From: Pseudomonas sp. BGI-2
Lineage (GTDB): Bacteria > Pseudomonadota > Gammaproteobacteria > Pseudomonadales > Pseudomonadaceae
DNA length: 64,000 nucleotides
Assembly (NCBI RefSeq): GCF_004310295.1
Contig: NZ_SISB01000011.1
Location: 62,001 to 126,000 of the forward strand
Reading direction: 5' to 3'
Shown: positions 37,445 through 45,816 of the stretch, one piece after another
Layout of the letters: every line of letters begins with the position of its first letter
Numbering within the stretch: position 1 is the stretch's first letter
Program-made: the position numbers and the translations under genes
Notes under the pieces: model-generated
Told to the model about the DNA's origin: nothing
What the model saw: the letters and a program-made list of their open reading frames with translations, nothing else
Database searches by the model: none

Positions 37445-37744
37445 GGCTCTCGATTCTCAAAAGTAAATTTGTTAATAAGTGCTCTTTTCTCTCCGGAGAT
37501 TAGAGCGCTGTCAATTGCAGGTGTTGCTCCGCAAACAGCTACCCAACACTTTGTGCTGTTAGTCGACCGTCTATTTTTTTATCTCGCAACAGGAAATGGC
37601 GAAAACAAGCTGTTTATCCATTCTGGCGCGACTCGTGCATTAGGACTCTCATATCCAACAGGAGTCCGAAAGTCATGTTGTCCACATCTGCTATCCCCCG
37701 TTTTAATCGCTCTATCGCCTGCACGGTTTCAGGAGAATTGCCTG
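37445..37744. other. 300-bp leader region of the LLM monooxygenase gene
   Basis: The gap is AT-rich in its first half. It contains a sigma-54-like promoter (37625-37638) and a possible 26-codon overlapping reading frame (37675-37755). No other gene is supported. An in-frame extension of the monooxygenase gene back to 37469 is unlikely because it lacks family similarity. Confidence 0.55.
37625..37638 (+). promoter_or_regulatory. Putative sigma-54 promoter of the LLM monooxygenase gene
   Basis: GGCGCGACTCGTGC has GG-N10-GC spacing and shares CGACTC with the site before sfnB (GGCACGACTCCTGC). It is 107 bp upstream of the gene start. The similarity of the two sites suggests joint control by an SfnR-like activator. 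Confidence 0.5.
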
Positions 37745-39148
37745 ATGCCTCGTGAAATCCGTCTCAACGCCTTTGACATGAACTGCGTCGGCCACCAGTC
37801 GCCGGGTTTATGGGCGCATCCGCGGGATCGCTCGTGGCAGTACAAGGACCTCGAGTACTGGACCGATCTGGCGAAAATCCTCGAGCGTGGCAAGTTCGAC
37901 GGTTTGTTCATCGCCGACGTGTTGGGCATCTATGACGTTTACAACGGCAACGGTGATGCGGCGATCCGTCAGGCGGCGCAGGTGCCGGTCAACGATCCAT
38001 TGCAACTGATTCCGCCGATGGCGCTGGTCACCGAGCATCTGGGTTTTGGCCTGACCGCGTCGTTGTCCTTCGAGCATCCGTATCCGTTCGCCCGGCGCTT
38101 GTCGACGCTCGACCATCTGACCAAGGGCCGCGCGGGCTGGAACATCGTCACCTCTTATCTGGAAAGCGGCGCGAAGAACCTCGGCCAGAAAGCCCAGACC
38201 GAACACGATGCCCGTTATGACTTCGCCGAAGAATACCTGGAGGTTTGCTACAAACTCTGGGAAGGCAGTTGGGAAGAGGGCGCGATCCTGCGCGACCACG
38301 AGCGACGGATTTTCAGCGATCCGAGCAAGATCCACGAGATCGGGCACGTGGGTAAACACTTTCAGGTGCCTGGGATTCACCTCTGCGAACCCTCGCCGCA
38401 ACGCACCCCGGTGCTTTATCAGGCGGGCGCATCGAGTCGCGGCAAGCAGTTTGCTGCCGAACATGCCGAGTGCGTGTTTGTCGCCGCGCCGTCGAAAGTG
38501 CTGCTGAAGAGAACCGTGGCCGATATTCGTCGTCGCGCCGCCGAGGCCGGGCGTGATCCGTCGAAGATCCTGATCTTCAACCTGCAAACCGTGATCCTCG
38601 GCGAGACCGACGCCAAGGCGAAAGCCAAGTTCGAGGAATACAAAACCTGGGTCAGCTACGAGGGGGCGATGGCGTTGATTTCCGGTTGGACCGGGATCGA
38701 TTTCAGCCAGTTCAAACCGGACGAGCCGCTCAAGCATGTGCACACCAACGCCATTCAATCGGCGGTAGAAGCGTTCTCGACGGCGGATCCGAACAAGGTC
38801 TGGACGCCTAACGAATTGGCCGATTGGGTCGGTATCGGCGGGTTCGGGCCGTTGTTTGTCGGCAGCCACGAAACCGTCGCCGATCTGTTGCAGGAGTGGG
38901 TCGAGGAGACCGACGTGGACGGGTTCAACCTGGCCTATGCGTTGACCCACGAAACCTTCATCGACGCCGTGGAATTGCTGGTGCCGGAGTTGCAGAGGCG
39001 CGGGGTATACAAGACCGAATACGCGCCGGGGACCTTGCGTGAGAAGTTGTTTGGGGCCGGGCCGCGACTGCCGGAGATTCATCCGGGTGCAGGGTATCGG
39101 GATCTGGCGGGGTTGCGGCAGCAGGAGAAGAAAGTGGTGTCTGCGTAG
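37745..39148 (+). CDS. LLM-class flavin-dependent monooxygenase (NtaA/SnaA/DszA type)
   Basis: A 467-residue TIM-barrel FMNH2-dependent monooxygenase with the family start RLNAFDMNCVGHQSPGLWAH, the FDGLFIADVLGIYDVY segment, LTKGRAGWNIVTSYLESGAKN, and LYQAGASSRGKQFAAEHAEC. Members oxidize sulfones, sulfonates or aminopolycarboxylates using reduced flavin from a separate reductase. With sfnB nearby and a similar sigma-54 site, a role in organosulfur use is likely. ATG 37745 is preceded by CAGGAGA ten bases upstream. Confidence 0.87.
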   Translation: MPREIRLNAFDMNCVGHQSPGLWAHPRDRSWQYKDLEYWTDLAKILERGKFDGLFIADVLGIYDVYNGNGDAAIRQAAQVPVNDPLQLIPPMALVTEHLGFGLTASLSFEHPYPFARRLSTLDHLTKGRAGWNIVTSYLESGAKNLGQKAQTEHDARYDFAEEYLEVCYKLWEGSWEEGAILRDHERRIFSDPSKIHEIGHVGKHFQVPGIHLCEPSPQRTPVLYQAGASSRGKQFAAEHAECVFVAAPSKVLLKRTVADIRRRAAEAGRDPSKILIFNLQTVILGETDAKAKAKFEEYKTWVSYEGAMALISGWTGIDFSQFKPDEPLKHVHTNAIQSAVEAFSTADPNKVWTPNELADWVGIGGFGPLFVGSHETVADLLQEWVEETDVDGFNLAYALTHETFIDAVELLVPELQRRGVYKTEYAPGTLREKLFGAGPRLPEIHPGAGYRDLAGLRQQEKKVVSA

Positions 39149-39150
39149 GC

Positions 39151-39305
39151 CCCTTCGCGGGCAAGCCACGCTCCCACAGGTTTTGTTTCGCCGGCGGTAT
39201 TTGTGGACGACACCAAACCCTGTGGGAGCGGGCTTGCTCGCGAAGGGGCCGGCAGCATTAAAGTTGCCTGACCCACCGCTTTCGCGAGCAAGCCCGCTCC
39301 CACAT
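39151..39305. repeat. Triple REP, family A
   Basis: Three REP copies in alternating orientation: CCTTCGCGGGCAAGCCACGC, TGTGGGAGCGGGCTTGCTCG and GCGAGCAAGCCCGCTCCCAC. The last two form a standard inverted pair with the CCGCTTTC spacer end. Confidence 0.88.
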
Positions 39306-39377
39306 TGGGACGCGGTCGTTTTACAGATTTCAGCCCGGCGGACCACCGCACGCTTTTGCCCATGAACAGGAGGTCCC

Positions 39378-40283
39378 ATGAGCGTGCATGAACTCAAGCG
39401 TCCGCCAATCGCGGCCTCGGCCCCGTGGCGGGTTGATCTGCCCCAGGCTTTGGATCAGATGCGCCACTGGGCGCAGGTCAGCCCGTTGCAGCCAGCGTTG
39501 CGGCACAAGCGCCACGGTCAGTGGGTTGTCTGGCGCTGGATCGACGCCTTGCGCGATGTCGAACGGCTGGCCGATGGCTTGCGTCAGCAAGGCTTCACCG
39601 AAGACTCGCGGCTGGCGCTCAGCGGTGCCTTCGAACCGAATCTGTTGCTGTTGGCACTCGCCGCTCAACACATCGGCGGTGAACGGCTGACATTGGCGGA
39701 CAATCTCGACGCCGAATCACTGCACAAAGCCCTGTGGCGCAGCCGCCCGACCCATGCCTTCGTCCAGGGCCGGCAGACGCAGCAACTCTGGCTCGACCAC
39801 GGCCAGACGCTGCTGGAGTTCGCCGCACTGCTCGGCCCGACAGAGCCCCCGCAACGCTGGCATCGCTGGGCACAAGGCGCCCAACTGTGGAGCGAAGAGG
39901 GCACGCAATGGCAGGACGGCCTGACCGTCGTGTTTGAACAATGGCTCAGCAGCGGCCACTCTCTGGCCTTCCCGGAAAGCCCCGGCAGTGCCAGCCGCGA
40001 TCGCCGTGAAGTCGCGCCGTCGGGGCTGTTGCTGTCGGCCGAACGCCTGCAACGGCTGGCCACTGAAATCGACAGTCGCCTGGCCCCCCAAGGCACCTGG
40101 CGTCGACGCCTTTGCGACTGGGCCATCGCCCACCCGCAAAGACCGTTGCAACGCCTGATCAAAAACCGCGTTCGCCGTCTGCTGGGGTTCCACAACCTGC
40201 ATTTCATCTGGCAAGCCACGCGCACCCCAGACGCTCGACCGGCGCCGACCTGGCTCAACGAATTCAAACGGGACACCGCATGA
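39378..40283 (+). CDS. Degenerate AMP-binding (acyl-CoA synthetase-like) protein
   Basis: A 301-residue protein whose N-terminal part resembles the start of long-chain acyl-CoA synthetases (RHKRHGQWVVWRWIDALRDV; LADGLRQQGFTEDSRLALSG). The adenylate-forming core motifs (Ser/Thr/Gly-rich phosphate loop, YGxTE, and the catalytic C-terminal lysine) are absent, and it is about half the usual length. The C-terminal part is Arg/Trp-rich (RRRLCDWAIAHPQRPLQRLI). It may be a repurposed partner protein or a remnant. It has AGGAGG upstream and an ATGA overlap with a 29-codon frame at 40280. Confidence 0.6.
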   Translation: MSVHELKRPPIAASAPWRVDLPQALDQMRHWAQVSPLQPALRHKRHGQWVVWRWIDALRDVERLADGLRQQGFTEDSRLALSGAFEPNLLLLALAAQHIGGERLTLADNLDAESLHKALWRSRPTHAFVQGRQTQQLWLDHGQTLLEFAALLGPTEPPQRWHRWAQGAQLWSEEGTQWQDGLTVVFEQWLSSGHSLAFPESPGSASRDRREVAPSGLLLSAERLQRLATEIDSRLAPQGTWRRRLCDWAIAHPQRPLQRLIKNRVRRLLGFHNLHFIWQATRTPDARPAPTWLNEFKRDTA

Positions 40284-40426
40284 GCTCGACCGAATCCAAC
40301 CTGCCAGTGGTACGGCGTGTTCGCCATCAGTCGGGCGACGGTGACGCGTCCTACTTTGGTACCGCTTGATGACTGTTCCATGGGTTTGGCGCCTATTATC
40401 GTCCAGGAGATTTTCGAGATGAACCA
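40280..40426 (+). pseudogene. Possible scar of a deleted gene or genes
   Basis: An ATG overlapping the previous stop (ATGA, at 40280) begins a frame MSSTESNLPVVRRV that ends after 29 codons, too short for a gene but starting like a normal coupled cistron. In the next frame, 40307-40435 reads QWYGVFAISRATVTRPTLVP, then LDDCSMGLAPIIVQEIFEMN and H, which looks like the end of a protein. This could be a deletion joining the first codons of one gene to the last codons of another. It is inference, and neither part is identified. Confidence 0.35.
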
Positions 40427-40444
40427 TTGACCAGTGAGAACGCC

Positions 40445-41878
40445 ATGACTCAAACCCAACGCGGACTGGCGACCGACGGCATTCGCCACGCGGACATTCT
40501 GATCGTCGGCGGCGGCCTCAGCGGCGCGATGTTGGCGGCGCAGTTGTTGCGATTGCCTGGCAAGCGTTCGTTGCGGGTGATCGAACCGCGCGCCGAACTC
40601 GGCCGGGGCGAGGCGTACAGCGCGGTCGAGCTGGGCCATACGCTCAACGGCAATGCTGCACGCATGAGCGTCGACCCTGACAACGTCGATGATCTGACCC
40701 AATGGCTGACTGCGCACATCGCTGCGGGTGGCTGGCCGGAGTCGGATGAACAGCATGTGCCGGTCAGCGAATTATTCCCGCCCCGGGGGCTTTTCGGTGT
40801 GTACGTGCAGCAGCGTCTGGCGGAGGCGCAAGCGGTGGGCGCGGTGAACGGTTCAACGGTCGAGCATGTGCAGGCCGAAGTGGTTGATCTGCAAACCCGC
40901 GACGATTTGGTGCTGCTGACCCTGAGTGACGGGCAACGCTTGCAAGGCACTTACGCGGTGCTGGCCACGGGGATGTTTCCCGCCGCGCGCACGCCGCAGA
41001 CCGAGTCCAGCGGCTTGAATGCTGCGGCGCTTGATCCGTGGGATGTCGCGGCCATGCGCCGCTTGGACCCGCAGTCGACGGTGTTGATCATCGGTTCGGG
41101 CCTGACCATGGTCGATGCCGTGGTATCGCTGGAGCAGGCCGGGCATCGCGGGCCGATCGAAGTGTTTTCCCGTCACGGCTTGCTGCCGCATGTGCGTCGG
41201 CAGCCGCCGGCCTGGGTGGATTTTCTCGCTGAGGATCAGAGCATTCGCACGCCTCGTCAGTTGGTGCGCGAACTGCGCCGGCATTGCCGGGACGCCATCG
41301 CTCAAGGCATCGACTGGCAGTCGCCGCTCGACACCGTGCGGGCGCATGTTGGCCGGTTGTGGAATCAGGCGACGGACGTGCAGCGTCGGCAGTTTGTGCG
41401 GCACGTGCGGCCGTGGTGGGAAAGTCATCACCACCGCTCGCCACCGTTGAGTGCCGAACTGGTGGCACGGCTGCACCAGGAAGGGCGGCTGCGGATTCAG
41501 GCGGCGTCGTTCAAGGGGCTGGAGTCGACGGTCGAGGGGCAGGTGAGCATCCGCATCCGCCGTCGTGGTGAGGTTGACACCACGGTTGTCAGTGGCGCGG
41601 CGTTGATCAACTCCAGCGGTATCGAATACGACTGGCGCCGGGTGGCCCGACCGCTGCCGCAACAATTGCTGGCTTGCGGGCTGATTCGCCCGGGGCCGTT
41701 GGCACTGGGGATTGCGGCTGCCGTTGATGGCGCAGTGCTGGACGCCGATGGGCAGGTCGCCGAACGCCTGTTCGCCATGGGCCCGCCGTTGCGGGGCATG
41801 TGGTGGGAAAGCACGGCCGTCACCGATGTGGCCAGTCAGGCCAAAGCCCTGGCGGAGCGCCTGACACGGTCGTTGTAG
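40445..41878 (+). CDS. FAD/NAD(P)-binding oxidoreductase-like protein
   Basis: A 477-residue protein of the NAD_binding_9 / HI0933-like FAD/NAD(P) family. The dinucleotide motif ADILIVGGGLSGAMLAAQLL is near the N-terminus, with a second Rossmann motif TVLIIGSGLTMVDAVVSLEQ around residue 215. Conserved GLFGVYVQQRL and the C-terminal MGPPLRGMWWESTAVTDVAS follow. Such proteins accompany sulfur- and siderophore-related clusters and probably act as flavoprotein oxidoreductases; substrate unknown. ATG 40445 with GTGAGAA upstream is preferred to the TTG at 40427. Confidence 0.8.
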   Translation: MTQTQRGLATDGIRHADILIVGGGLSGAMLAAQLLRLPGKRSLRVIEPRAELGRGEAYSAVELGHTLNGNAARMSVDPDNVDDLTQWLTAHIAAGGWPESDEQHVPVSELFPPRGLFGVYVQQRLAEAQAVGAVNGSTVEHVQAEVVDLQTRDDLVLLTLSDGQRLQGTYAVLATGMFPAARTPQTESSGLNAAALDPWDVAAMRRLDPQSTVLIIGSGLTMVDAVVSLEQAGHRGPIEVFSRHGLLPHVRRQPPAWVDFLAEDQSIRTPRQLVRELRRHCRDAIAQGIDWQSPLDTVRAHVGRLWNQATDVQRRQFVRHVRPWWESHHHRSPPLSAELVARLHQEGRLRIQAASFKGLESTVEGQVSIRIRRRGEVDTTVVSGAALINSSGIEYDWRRVARPLPQQLLACGLIRPGPLALGIAAAVDGAVLDADGQVAERLFAMGPPLRGMWWESTAVTDVASQAKALAERLTRSL

Positions 41879-41885
41879 CTGCCGA

Positions 41886-41946
41886 TGTGGCGAGGGGATT
41901 TAGCGAAACGTCGCACCGCCCCGTTTCGCTAAATCCCCTCGCCACA
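41886..41946. repeat. Short REP hairpin, family B, with nested cassette
   Basis: GTGGCGAGGGGATTTAGCGAA and its complement form an extended stem; GCGAAACGTCGCACCG (41903-41918) sits next to the loop and its GCGAAAC end pairs with GTTTCGC of the right arm. Confidence 0.85.
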
Positions 41947-41982
41947 ACGACAGCTGCTACGGGATCGATGGACACCTGATAC

Positions 41983-42023
41983 GAAGAAACCCCGGGTAGA
42001 TCGGATCTACCCGGGGTTTCTTG
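41983..42023. terminator. Bidirectional intrinsic terminator
   Basis: AAGAAACCCCGGGTAGATC and its near-perfect complement form a ~19-bp stem with A-rich and T-rich flanks on both sides. It lies between the converging FAD-protein gene and the small periplasmic protein gene and can stop transcription in both directions. Confidence 0.88.
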
Positions 42024-42047
42024 TTTCAAGCGGCGCAAAGCCGTTGA

Positions 42048-42272
42048 TCAATAACGCTGATACTTCGAACCAAACTCAGGGCGGTTTTCAGCGACGTAGA
42101 GTTTGCTTGCCTGGCTGTCTTTGTGATCAAGGTCGACAGTGTTCACGTTCAACGTAGCCGGTTGGCTGACTTTACCCCCGGCAACAACTTGCGAGGTGGC
42201 GTGTGGGGCGGCGATGGCGGATGTGGCGCCAAGAACCGAAAGGGCGAAACCAAGACCGATGATGCTTTTCAT
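42048..42272 (-). CDS. Small periplasmic protein
   Basis: A 74-residue secreted protein. The signal peptide (MKSIIGLGFALSVLGATSAI, cleavage after AIAA) is followed by about 52 residues with TLNVNTVDLDHKDSQASKLY. No Cys. GGAGCAAC precedes the ATG. It resembles small conserved exported proteins of Pseudomonas, function unknown. A longer reverse frame that runs through the upstream gene is not real. Confidence 0.7.
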   Translation of the reverse strand: MKSIIGLGFALSVLGATSAIAAPHATSQVVAGGKVSQPATLNVNTVDLDHKDSQASKLYVAENRPEFGSKYQRY

Positions 42273-42379
42273 GATGTTGCTCCAGTAGGTGGGGAGAAGA
42301 TGTGGCCACTGTAGTGCTGGAGCATCGCGATGAAAAAACACCCTTGCGCATAGTTGATATCGAGCGCGTTGATCCACCG

Positions 42380-43114
42380 TCAACGGGGTGGGTTGTCGTT
42401 GAGCCAACGCTGCTTGAGTTGTTCGAGGCGTCCGTCGCGGCTCATCTCCTCCAGCGCCTGCTGCCAACGCGCCACCTGACGAGCATCGGTGAGCGGAGAA
42501 AACGCGATGTAGGTGCCTTGCTTCATCAACGGCATTTGATAATGCAATTGACTGGGCGCCAGACCTTCTTCCCGCGCCAGGGCGGTGATGGAGAGGGTAT
42601 CCGACACCACGAATTCGGTACGGCCCAGGCGCGCCAGGCGCATCATTTGTTCGGGCGTTTCCACGCCGTATAAATTGTTCAGACCCTGCTTCTGCAAGTA
42701 GCTGTAGACCAGCCATTTTCGCGGGACAACGATGCGGCCCAGGCTGCCGGCTTCCTGCAAACTGTGCACCGGTTGCTGGGTGCCATTGGCGGAGTAGAGT
42801 GCCGTTTCCACTTCCATCAACGGACCGACCCACTGGTACTGGCCATCGCGTTCGGCGGTGCGCATCACGGTAAACACCCCGGTGGCAGGCTCGGTGCTGG
42901 CGACACGCAAGGCACGCAGCAAAGGGACTTGTTGGAAATGCACCTGATCGCCGGCACTTTCGGCCAGCGCCTGCACCACATCCACGCCAAACCCCACCAG
43001 TTGGTTGCCTTGCTGGAAATGCAGGGGCGGATGGTTGTCGGTGAGCAGGTTCAGATCGGCCGCCACCGCAGTGAGTGTCAGGAAAGACAACAGGCAACCG
43101 GCAATGCGCTTCAT
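42380..43114 (-). CDS. Periplasmic substrate-binding protein (SBP_bac_3 type)
   Basis: A 244-residue protein with a signal peptide of ~18 residues (AVAADLNLL) and the type-2 binding fold: LTDNHPPLHFQQGNQLVGFG, VDVVQALAESAG, FTVMRTAERDGQYQWVGPLM. It resembles the solute-binding proteins without transporter genes that are common in Pseudomonas. AAGGAC precedes the start. The ligand may be an amino acid or related compound; not determinable. Confidence 0.78.
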   Translation of the reverse strand: MKRIAGCLLSFLTLTAVAADLNLLTDNHPPLHFQQGNQLVGFGVDVVQALAESAGDQVHFQQVPLLRALRVASTEPATGVFTVMRTAERDGQYQWVGPLMEVETALYSANGTQQPVHSLQEAGSLGRIVVPRKWLVYSYLQKQGLNNLYGVETPEQMMRLARLGRTEFVVSDTLSITALAREEGLAPSQLHYQMPLMKQGTYIAFSPLTDARQVARWQQALEEMSRDGRLEQLKQRWLNDNPPR

Positions 43115-43252
43115 GAATCGTCCTTGATTGAATGAGGTGCAGATCTTAGTACGCGCTCATTCAACTGTCCCGAGAAATTGTCGGACTATTGCGTCAGATT
43201 TCAGGATTTATCAGCGTTGTGCAGGGGGGAAGCGGCAACACGCAATCGAACT

Positions 43253-43276
43253 GTGGGAGCGGGCTTGCTCGCGATA
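43253..43276. repeat. Single REP, family A
   Basis: CTGTGGGAGCGGGCTTGCTC followed by GCGA; no inverted partner nearby. Confidence 0.75.
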
Positions 43277-43343
43277 TAGGTAGTCCGTTCCTTTCTCTTC
43301 CATACTGATATCGCTGGAAGTCAGTTGTCGGCGAGGAAGGAAC

Positions 43344-43469
43344 ATGCACCTGTGGGCTACGAATATGCTCGCGCAGCTGTTTGCAGATAGCTGGAGAGGC
43401 TCAGCGGAGTTTCTAACGCTCGGCCTGTTGAGTGGTGAGGAGCGGAAGGTGTACGCCGAATCTTTGTAG
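43344..43469 (+). CDS. Candidate 41-residue small protein
   Basis: The frame MHLWATNMLAQLFADSWRGS, AEFLTLGLLSGEERKVYAES, L ends in a TAG provided by the first bases of a REP (TTGTAGGAGCG). AGGAAGGA lies 3-10 bases before the ATG. An amphipathic N-terminal half is possible. It may be real or a remnant whose end was replaced by REP insertion. Confidence 0.3.
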   Translation: MHLWATNMLAQLFADSWRGSAEFLTLGLLSGEERKVYAESL

Positions 43470-43493
43470 GAGCGAGCAGGCTCGCTCCTACAG
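43465..43493. repeat. Short REP palindrome, family A
   Basis: TGTAGGAGCGAG and CTCGCTCCTACA directly face each other across CAGG-type loop bases. Confidence 0.8.
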
Positions 43494-43522
43494 TGGATTG
43501 GGTGTTTGTCAGGCGCCGTTTA

Positions 43523-44896
43523 TTACGCAACCACTTGATAACACGGAACATAAGCCGCGCCACCCGGTAGTTTCATCCGGTGCTGTGCGACAAAGGCCTT
43601 GAGCAATTGATCAAGCGGATGCATCACCGCTGCATCGCCACGGATCTGGTAAGGCCCGTGTTCTTCGATCAGGCGGATGCCCTTGTCCTTGACGTTGCCG
43701 GCGACGATCCCGGAGAACGCGCGGCGCAGGTTGGCTGCCAGTTCGTGGGCGGGCAGGTCACGGCTGAGTTTCAGGTTGGCCATGTTTTCGTGGGTCGGGT
43801 TGAACGGGCGCTGGAAGCCTTCGTCTATTTTCAGCAGCCAGTTGAAATGGAACGCGTCGTTGCGCTCGCGGCGGAACTGTTTGACCACTTTGAGGCCTTG
43901 AGTCATCTGGCGCGCGACTTCAGCAGGGTCGTCGATGATGATTTCGTAATGTTGCTTCGCCGCGTCACCCAGCGTCGCGCCGACGAACGCATCCAGTTGC
44001 TCCAGGTACGGTGCGGCATGTTTCGGCCCGGTGAGGATGACCGGGAAGGGCAGGCCGGCGTTGTCCGGGTGCATCAGGATGCCGAGCAGGTACAGGAACT
44101 CTTCAGCCGTGCCGGCGCCCCCGGGGAAAATAATGATGCCGTGGCCCACGCGCACGAAGGCTTCCAGGCGTTTCTCGATGTCCGGCAGGATCACCAGCTC
44201 GTTGACGATCGGGTTCGGCGCTTCGGCGGCGATGATGCCGGGCTCGGTCAGGCCCAGGTAACGGCCGCCGTGGATGCGCTGCTTGGCGTGGGCGATGGTC
44301 GCGCCTTTCATCGGGCCTTTCATCACGCCGGGGCCGCAGCCGGTGCAGATATCGAGGCTGCGCAGGCCCAGTTCGTGGCCGACTTTCTTGGTGTATTTGT
44401 ATTCTTCGGTGTTGATCGAGTGGCCGCCCCAGCACACCACGATCTTCGGCTCGACGCCGGGGCGCAGGGTGCGGGCGTTGCGCAGCAGGTGGAACACGTA
44501 GTCGCTGATGCCCTGGGAATTGCTCAGGTCGATGCGTTGGCTATCGAGTTCGTTTTCGGTGTAGACGATGTCACGCAGGGCGCTGAAGAGCATTTCCCGG
44601 GTGCTGGCGATCATTTCGCCATCGACGAAGGCGTCGGCCGGAGCATTCAGCAGTTCGAGGCGGACGCCGCGGTCTTGCTGGTGAATGCGGATTTCGAAGT
44701 CCTTGTAGGCTTCGAGAATGGTCTTGGCGTTATCAACATGGGCGCCGGTATTGAGGATGGCCAGGGCGCACTGGCGGAATAACGTGTAGGTGCTGCCGGA
44801 TCCGGCTTCGCTCAGTTGCTGTACTTCACGTTGAGAAAGGGTTTCCAGGCTGCCTTTAGGGCTGACGGAGGCGTTGATTACATGTCGTTGGGTCAT
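43523..44896 (-). CDS. ppnN: Pyrimidine/purine nucleotide 5'-monophosphate nucleosidase
   Basis: A 457-residue protein of the PpnN (YgdH) type: an N-terminal alpha/beta domain, a central LOG-like Rossmann domain with FPGGAGTAEEFLYLLGILM (the PGGxGTxxE motif) and CTGCGPGVMKGPMKGATIAH, and a C-terminal ppGpp-binding-type extension. It hydrolyses nucleoside monophosphates to base and ribose 5-phosphate, and in E. coli is controlled by (p)ppGpp. Length and motifs are typical. The gene stands alone. Confidence 0.92.
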   Translation of the reverse strand: MTQRHVINASVSPKGSLETLSQREVQQLSEAGSGSTYTLFRQCALAILNTGAHVDNAKTILEAYKDFEIRIHQQDRGVRLELLNAPADAFVDGEMIASTREMLFSALRDIVYTENELDSQRIDLSNSQGISDYVFHLLRNARTLRPGVEPKIVVCWGGHSINTEEYKYTKKVGHELGLRSLDICTGCGPGVMKGPMKGATIAHAKQRIHGGRYLGLTEPGIIAAEAPNPIVNELVILPDIEKRLEAFVRVGHGIIIFPGGAGTAEEFLYLLGILMHPDNAGLPFPVILTGPKHAAPYLEQLDAFVGATLGDAAKQHYEIIIDDPAEVARQMTQGLKVVKQFRRERNDAFHFNWLLKIDEGFQRPFNPTHENMANLKLSRDLPAHELAANLRRAFSGIVAGNVKDKGIRLIEEHGPYQIRGDAAVMHPLDQLLKAFVAQHRMKLPGGAAYVPCYQVVA

Positions 44897-45122
44897 TCAA
44901 TGATCCTTAAAACGATGTCATTCATACAGGCAAATGGCATCCGAATAGTGTGTATCCATGAAAGAAGATGGCACGAACTGCGCTGTATCGCCATGTTCCC
45001 CGATTGACGATGAAAAGATGAAGAGATGCCCAGCATAGCTAAATCCTGCGCAGGGGCGATAATGCCCCGCAGTCTTTTCGCTCTCCGAGCCTTTTACCAT
45101 TGATGCAAGGAACCCCGTCACG

Positions 45123-45650
45123 ATGTTCGAAATCCAGCCGATGAACGCCGAACTTTTTCGAAAGCAGACACGGCGCAGCACGGTGATTATTGCGCTGATA
45201 TTCCTCGCGCTGGCGATGGTGCTGTCCACTGCGGCGGTGGCGCTGTTTGGTGAGCCTGGGGGCGACAATCTGCGATTTAACGTCGGCGGCGTGTTTGTCG
45301 CGGTGCTGCTGATGGTGGCGTTGATGCGCGGTACGTTCTGGTCTCAGGCGTGGATGGCGCCGGCGGTGTACGGCTGGCAGCTCAAACGCAGCCTGATGAG
45401 CATCACCAATGTGATGCATCAGGTAACGGCAGCAGTGGAGGTGGGTGACCCGACGGCCATGAAGCTGCTGCGTTTCTACCACCTGGGCTTGAGCCAGATG
45501 CACGAACTGGACGGAAACTCCAGCGATCATGGCCAATTGAGCCGCGAAATGGAGCAGCACAAGGAGCGGATGGAAACACTGGGCCTCGACACCGAACAGA
45601 CGCAGTTGAATCCCGCCTGGCTGGAAGCGGTGAAGCAGACGCCGAAGTAA
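45123..45650 (+). CDS. DUF3087 family membrane protein
   Basis: A 175-residue protein with two transmembrane helices (VIIALIFLALAMVLSTAAVA and FNVGGVFVAVLLMVALM) and a C-terminal cytoplasmic helical domain (YHLGLSQMHELDGNSSDHGQ). These match DUF3087, function unknown. AAGGA lies nine bases before ATG 45123; ATG 45141 is an alternative. Confidence 0.78.
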   Translation: MFEIQPMNAELFRKQTRRSTVIIALIFLALAMVLSTAAVALFGEPGGDNLRFNVGGVFVAVLLMVALMRGTFWSQAWMAPAVYGWQLKRSLMSITNVMHQVTAAVEVGDPTAMKLLRFYHLGLSQMHELDGNSSDHGQLSREMEQHKERMETLGLDTEQTQLNPAWLEAVKQTPK

Positions 45651-45816
45651 AACCCGTGGGGTGGCATCGTCACCCCACACAAACCCGTCACAACGCTAGC
45701 AAAATCACCTATCTTGTTTCTGATGGGGCATTGCGATCCGAGTGTCAGACACAGCTGGATGGCGCAAAAAGGGCGAACGGGAAAATTCGCCATGTCATAA
45801 CGATTCAGGGAGCGTC

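Larger units (their letters stand above)
43115..43522. other. 408-bp gap with two REPs and a candidate small ORF
   Basis: It contains REPs at 43253-43276 and 43465-43493, and a 41-codon frame with a strong ribosome binding site (43344-43469). Promoter elements for the leftward SBP gene should lie near 43120-43190. Confidence 0.55.

Noticed and set aside
43357..43563. 68-codon minus-strand frame overlapping the end of ppnN
   Set aside because: It overlaps ppnN coding sequence and reads through a REP; no support.
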